Shown here piece by piece: positions 21,550 to 24,874 of a stretch of 24,874 nucleotides of DNA. The translations under genes were made by a program, and so were the position numbers. Position 1 is the first letter of the stretch. Each line of letters starts with the position of its first letter. Location of the stretch: positions 1 through 24,874 of the forward strand of contig NZ_NPDU01000064.1 in assembly GCF_002811985.1 (NCBI RefSeq), in the 5' to 3' direction. Under the pieces are notes generated by a model. That model searched no databases. It was not told the origin of the DNA and worked only from the letters and a program-made list of their open reading frames with translations. This DNA comes from Leptospira adleri. Its GTDB lineage: Bacteria > Spirochaetota > Leptospiria > Leptospirales > Leptospiraceae.

Positions 21550-23111
21550 ATCAAACCAGAGAAGTTCGTACCAGATTTGCACCTTCCCCGAGTGGATTTC
21601 TCCACGTAGGCGGAGCGAGAACCGCACTCTTCAATTATTTATACGCAAAGTCCCAAGGCGGAAAGTTCATCTTAAGAATCGAGGACACGGATCAAAGCCG
21701 TTCCACCGAAGCGTCTTTTAAAATCATATTAGAATCTTTGCAATGGTTGGGAATCCACTGGGACGAGGGTCCGGGCGCAGGCGGAGAATTCGGTCCTTAT
21801 ATTCAAAGCGAAAGGATTTCGATCTATAAGGAATACACGGATAAACTTCTCAAAGAAAAAAAGGCCTACCGTTGTTTTTGTACTCAGGAAGAATTGGAAG
21901 CGAAGAAAAAACAAGCCGAAGCGATGGGGGTTCCCTACGTCTACGACGGACTTCACGCGAACATGTCCGACGAAGAGGTCGAGGAAAAAATCAAACAAGG
22001 AATTCCGTATTCGATTCGATTCAAAACTCCTTCCAAAACGTTGATCGTAAACGATATCATACAGGGAAAAGTAAAGTTTGAAACGAAGTTGATCGGCGAT
22101 TTCATCATAGTAAAGTCAGACGGGTTTCCTTCCTACAACTATGCGGTCGTAGTGGACGACGCGCTTATGAAGATCAGTCACGTGATTCGAGGAGTCGGGC
22201 ACCTTTCCAATACTCCGAGACAAATTTTGTTATACGAAGCCCTCGGTTATGAAACTCCGGAATTTGCACACGCGTCCGAGATCGTCGGAATGGACGGTAA
22301 AAAACTTTCGAAAAGAGCCGGAGCTACTTCCATTCTTGCGTTCCGTGATCTCGGATATTTACCGGAAACGTTTCGAAACTACATGGCGCTTCTCGGTTGG
22401 ACATCGGCCGATGGAAGGGAATTCCTTCCGAGCGACGAGTTGGAAAAAATCTTCGACGTTCACCGTTGTTCCAAATCGCCGTCTACATTCGACGTATTCA
22501 AAAAACCGAAAGGCGGAGACGAGGAAGCGGTCACAAATTTCTCGGACCTGGCGCAAATCGCGGAAGCGATGAATCCGAAATCGAAACTCAATTGGTTATC
22601 AAATCGGACCATAAGAGATTTAGATATATCGAAAGTGTTAGGCAATCTACTTCCTTTTCTCAAAGATAGAAAAGATATTCCGGAAGAAGTAAAAAATATA
22701 AGTAACCCTGTACTTACTTCGATCGTCGAATCTGTTAGAGTGTATCTGGACAACCTGACTCAGGCTCCGGATTACATCGCGGAATTCTTCGTTACGGACC
22801 TGAAGATTCAGTCGGAAGATGCGGCTGGTTACCTAAAAGAAGGAGATGGTCCCAAGGTAGTAAAAGAATTCTATGCAATGCTGAAGAATTCTGAGCCAAA
22901 GACCGATGAGGATTATAAGAACTCAATGTCCAAGATCGGGGAAATTACCGGTCAGAAAGGAAAAACTCTCTTTATGCCGATCCGGGCCGCAACCACCGGA
23001 AAGTCAGCTGGTTTGGAGTTGCCGATTCTTTTTCCGCTTTTGGGGAAAGAAAAACTCCTCCAGAGAATTGAAAAAACCGCCGGAGAAGCAGGAATTTCGT
23101 TGTCGTCCTGA
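21546..23111 (+). CDS. gltX: Glutamyl-tRNA synthetase
   Basis: A 521-aa class I aminoacyl-tRNA synthetase that charges tRNA-Glu (in many bacteria also tRNA-Gln, then amidated by GatCAB). Motifs: [21 protein letters not shown] at 10-30, containing the HIGH-equivalent [16 protein letters not shown] just after, and KKLSKRAG at 252-259, the KMSKS-equivalent loop. The C-terminal anticodon-binding part ends [17 protein letters not shown], as usual. The length is slightly long for the family. The start overlaps the upstream lipoprotein gene by four bases. Confidence 0.96.
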
Positions 23112-23186
23112 AAAAAACCGGCATATTTTGTTCAAATCGCCTGCTTTGGGCTGTTAATCTTGGAAGGCGGGCAACCGGGAACGGAA

Positions 23187-23774
23187 ATGAGAGATTCTGA
23201 CGAATCATTGCTGGTTAAACATAACGGGGGTTCCTACGTTATGTTTCTCCCAACGGATCTAACCAGTATCAGAGAACTTCGTAACGCCCTGCGGGATTCC
23301 CTTTCGGAGAATTCTTTCGCTAAAAAAGATATTACTCAGATCGAATTGGCCGCCGACGAAGCGCTAACGAATTCGATTTCAGCTAACGTGAAAGTCAGTT
23401 CGGATGAAACGATCATTTGCAGATGGGTCATCCGGGATTGTAAATTCACTTTGTGGATCATGGACTACGGCTCCGGTCTCAAAGCGGAGAAATTAGAATC
23501 CTTTGCGACTCCTTCCGGAACTTCCAATCTAAAAGACTATATCAGCTATATTCAAAAACACCAGGAAAAGAAATGTGAAATTCTTCCATGGAGAGGATCT
23601 CAGGTTCCTCACAGAAACATAGGAAGAGGATTACAAATCATCCAGTCTTTGATGGATACGTTTAAGATCATGTATCACTGCGGAGAAGGAAAAATTTCCC
23701 TCAACCCGGATGAAAAGAACATCCAGGGTTCCATCATCGAACTCGGATTCGACGCCTCCAAACACCCCGCTTAA
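23187..23774 (+). CDS. RsbW-like ATP-binding (anti-sigma/serine kinase type) protein
   Basis: A 195-aa stand-alone GHKL ATPase domain. The N-box [14 protein letters not shown] lies at 53-66 with Asn 62, the G1 motif DYGSGLK at 93-99, and the G2-like [14 protein letters not shown] at 144-157. This is the layout of RsbW/SpoIIAB-type serine kinases that bind sigma factors or phosphorylate anti-sigma-factor antagonists. I choose ATG 23187 because of GGGAACGGAA just upstream; TTG 23160 has no ribosome-binding site. It lies 75 bases after gltX and three bases before the DUF455 gene. No sigma factor or STAS antagonist gene is adjacent, so its partners must be elsewhere. Confidence 0.8.
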   Translation: MRDSDESLLVKHNGGSYVMFLPTDLTSIRELRNALRDSLSENSFAKKDITQIELAADEALTNSISANVKVSSDETIICRWVIRDCKFTLWIMDYGSGLKAEKLESFATPSGTSNLKDYISYIQKHQEKKCEILPWRGSQVPHRNIGRGLQIIQSLMDTFKIMYHCGEGKISLNPDEKNIQGSIIELGFDASKHPA

Positions 23775-23777
23775 AAG

Positions 23778-24623
23778 ATGACTTTGAACGAATTCGCAAA
23801 GCAGGTGCTTTTCGGCGCCGGCCTCGAAGATAAATTATTCTCGCCTAACGTTCCGCCCGAAGACATTCAGACATTCGAAATTTCTAATTTACCGAATCTT
23901 CCGATCCGCGAAAAAAAAATTCAGATCAGCGATCACAAAAGCAAGATTCCCAGATTGGAACAATTGTTTTCCGATGAGAATCGATACGTCACTCTTCATC
24001 ATTTTGCCAATCACGAGTTGATGGCGATCGAACTATTTGCCTACGCCATTCTTAAATTTCAAGATGCGCCTTCTAGAGTGCGTTGGAGTTTATACCGAAC
24101 CCTTTTGGAAGAACAGAATCACCTCCGTCTTTATCTTTCGGAAATGAAAAACGGAGGGATGGAGCTCGGGGACCGGCCCCTCAATTATATTTTTTGGAAA
24201 CAAATTCCGAGAATGCAGACGCTGGAAAAATTTTACGCGGTTATGGCGATTTCGTTCGAGGGAGCCAATCTCGATTTTTCAAAAATTTATACGATGGCTT
24301 TCGAACGATTCGGAGACGAGCAAAAGGCCGCGATTATGAGGAAAGTCTACGAAGACGAGATCAAACACGTGCGTCGCGGTTATCAATACATTCTAAAACA
24401 AATGCCCGAATCTAAAAATGAATGGGAACACTATCTTTCTCTGATAGAGTTTCCCTTTACGCCGCGAAGGGCGAAAGGATATCATTACTTTCCGGAAACG
24501 AGGATCGAAGCAGGCTTTTCCGAGGAATTTGTAACGGAATTGGAAAGATACGAAGACGAGTTTACAGGAAGGGTGAATTCGCGGATCTTGAAAGAAGTCT
24601 TGGATATTAAAACCGCGCCCTAA
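23778..24623 (+). CDS. DUF455 family ferritin-like di-iron protein
   Basis: A 281-aa helical protein of the DUF455 family, a ferritin-like group related to MiaE-type oxygenases. Likely metal ligands are visible: [12 protein letters not shown] at 75-86 (Glu 80, Glu 85), LEEQNHLRL at 110-118 (ExxH), EGANLDFSK, and [11 protein letters not shown] near residue 195 (ExxH). Together they make a four-helix di-iron site. The reaction is unknown; oxidation of a lipid, tRNA base or metabolite would fit the family. It begins three bases after the anti-sigma-like gene, so they are co-transcribed. Confidence 0.85.
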   Translation: MTLNEFAKQVLFGAGLEDKLFSPNVPPEDIQTFEISNLPNLPIREKKIQISDHKSKIPRLEQLFSDENRYVTLHHFANHELMAIELFAYAILKFQDAPSRVRWSLYRTLLEEQNHLRLYLSEMKNGGMELGDRPLNYIFWKQIPRMQTLEKFYAVMAISFEGANLDFSKIYTMAFERFGDEQKAAIMRKVYEDEIKHVRRGYQYILKQMPESKNEWEHYLSLIEFPFTPRRAKGYHYFPETRIEAGFSEEFVTELERYEDEFTGRVNSRILKEVLDIKTAP

Positions 24624-24626
24624 AAA

Positions 24627-24640
24627 AACTCAATTGAGTT
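24627..24640. repeat. 14-bp palindrome after the DUF455 stop
   Basis: AACTCAATTGAGTT is a perfect palindrome four bases after the stop codon. It has no loop or T-run, so it is a poor terminator; it could be a weak hairpin or a protein site. Confidence 0.3.
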
Positions 24641-24835
24641 CCCGTGTAGTTTGAACTGAAGCCAGACATGCGAAATCGCGGGGTTTGACTTCCGCAGTTT
24701 GGTCTTTCTGATAAAGTAAAGTTACATTTTGGAATGCGACGGAAAGTAGGGTATCGGAAAATCATAGACAGGCTTTTTTCCCTCTCGGATTCTGTTATCG
24801 AACCATTTCCCAACCGTTAAAAATAAAATTCTGCG

Positions 24836-24874
24836 CATAACTACGATTCGATGGGAAGATCGTTATGTTTTTTT
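24836..24874 (+). terminator. Possible terminator at the window edge
   Basis: CATA/TATG and ACGAT/ATCGT (24836-24847 with 24859-24867) form a nine-bp stem with a three-base bulge and an 11-base loop, followed by seven T up to the window end. It could end the operon upstream or a short transcript starting near 24720. Confidence 0.4.

Overview
This window looks like chromosomal DNA of a spirochaete of the genus Leptospira. The evidence is the mixture of genes, the many lipoproteins with relaxed spirochaete-type lipoboxes, the use of TTG and GTG starts, and a base composition that by eye is moderately AT-rich. The species cannot be fixed from the sequence alone. I see no insertion sequence, phage, CRISPR array, rRNA or tRNA. 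Most of it reads as ordinary housekeeping and accessory chromosome, with two well-marked regulatory regions.

Layout, left to right. Positions 1-259 are the tail of a CBS-domain protein. Positions 441-1967 (+) encode a FadL/OmpP1-type outer-membrane protein with a proline-rich insertion. Positions 2181-3482 (+) encode a membrane fatty-acid-hydroxylase/sterol-desaturase family enzyme resembling alkylglycerol monooxygenase. Positions 3582-7380 (+) hold two tandem secreted DUF4139/MuiA-like proteins, one base apart. A secreted von Willebrand factor A protein (7384-8418, -) converges on them, only three bases away.

Positions 8526-13341 (-) form a vitamin B12 operon. A clear cobalamin riboswitch aptamer (13212-13341) lies upstream of two lipoproteins, a DUF6580-type membrane protein, cobT, cobS and cobC. 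The last four genes are coupled by short overlaps. cobT, cobS and cobC carry out the lower-ligand activation and nucleotide-loop assembly steps of cobalamin synthesis. Riboswitch control suggests that the lipoproteins and the DUF6580 protein take part in capturing or importing corrinoids or precursors. That part is inference.

Positions 13497-14843 (+) encode an exported flavin monoamine oxidase-like protein. Positions 14980-16460 are a divergent pair: a PhlG (2,4-diacetylphloroglucinol hydrolase)-like protein and a TetR regulator. Between them are two near-identical 18-bp palindromes, which are very likely TetR operators. Positions 16894-20414 (-) encode a two-gene type IIA topoisomerase that is compact and divergent. 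The A subunit is only 462 aa, and the ATPase motif resembles eukaryotic or T4 enzymes more than GyrB. Positions 20617-24623 (+) read as an operon: a putative lipoprotein, gltX, an RsbW-like anti-sigma/histidine-kinase-type ATPase, and a DUF455 ferritin-like di-iron protein. The last 250 bases are non-coding and end in a possible terminator.

The best candidates for something new are the B12-riboswitch operon with its unassigned lipoproteins and membrane protein, the PhlG-like/TetR switch with its paired operators, and the compact topoisomerase.
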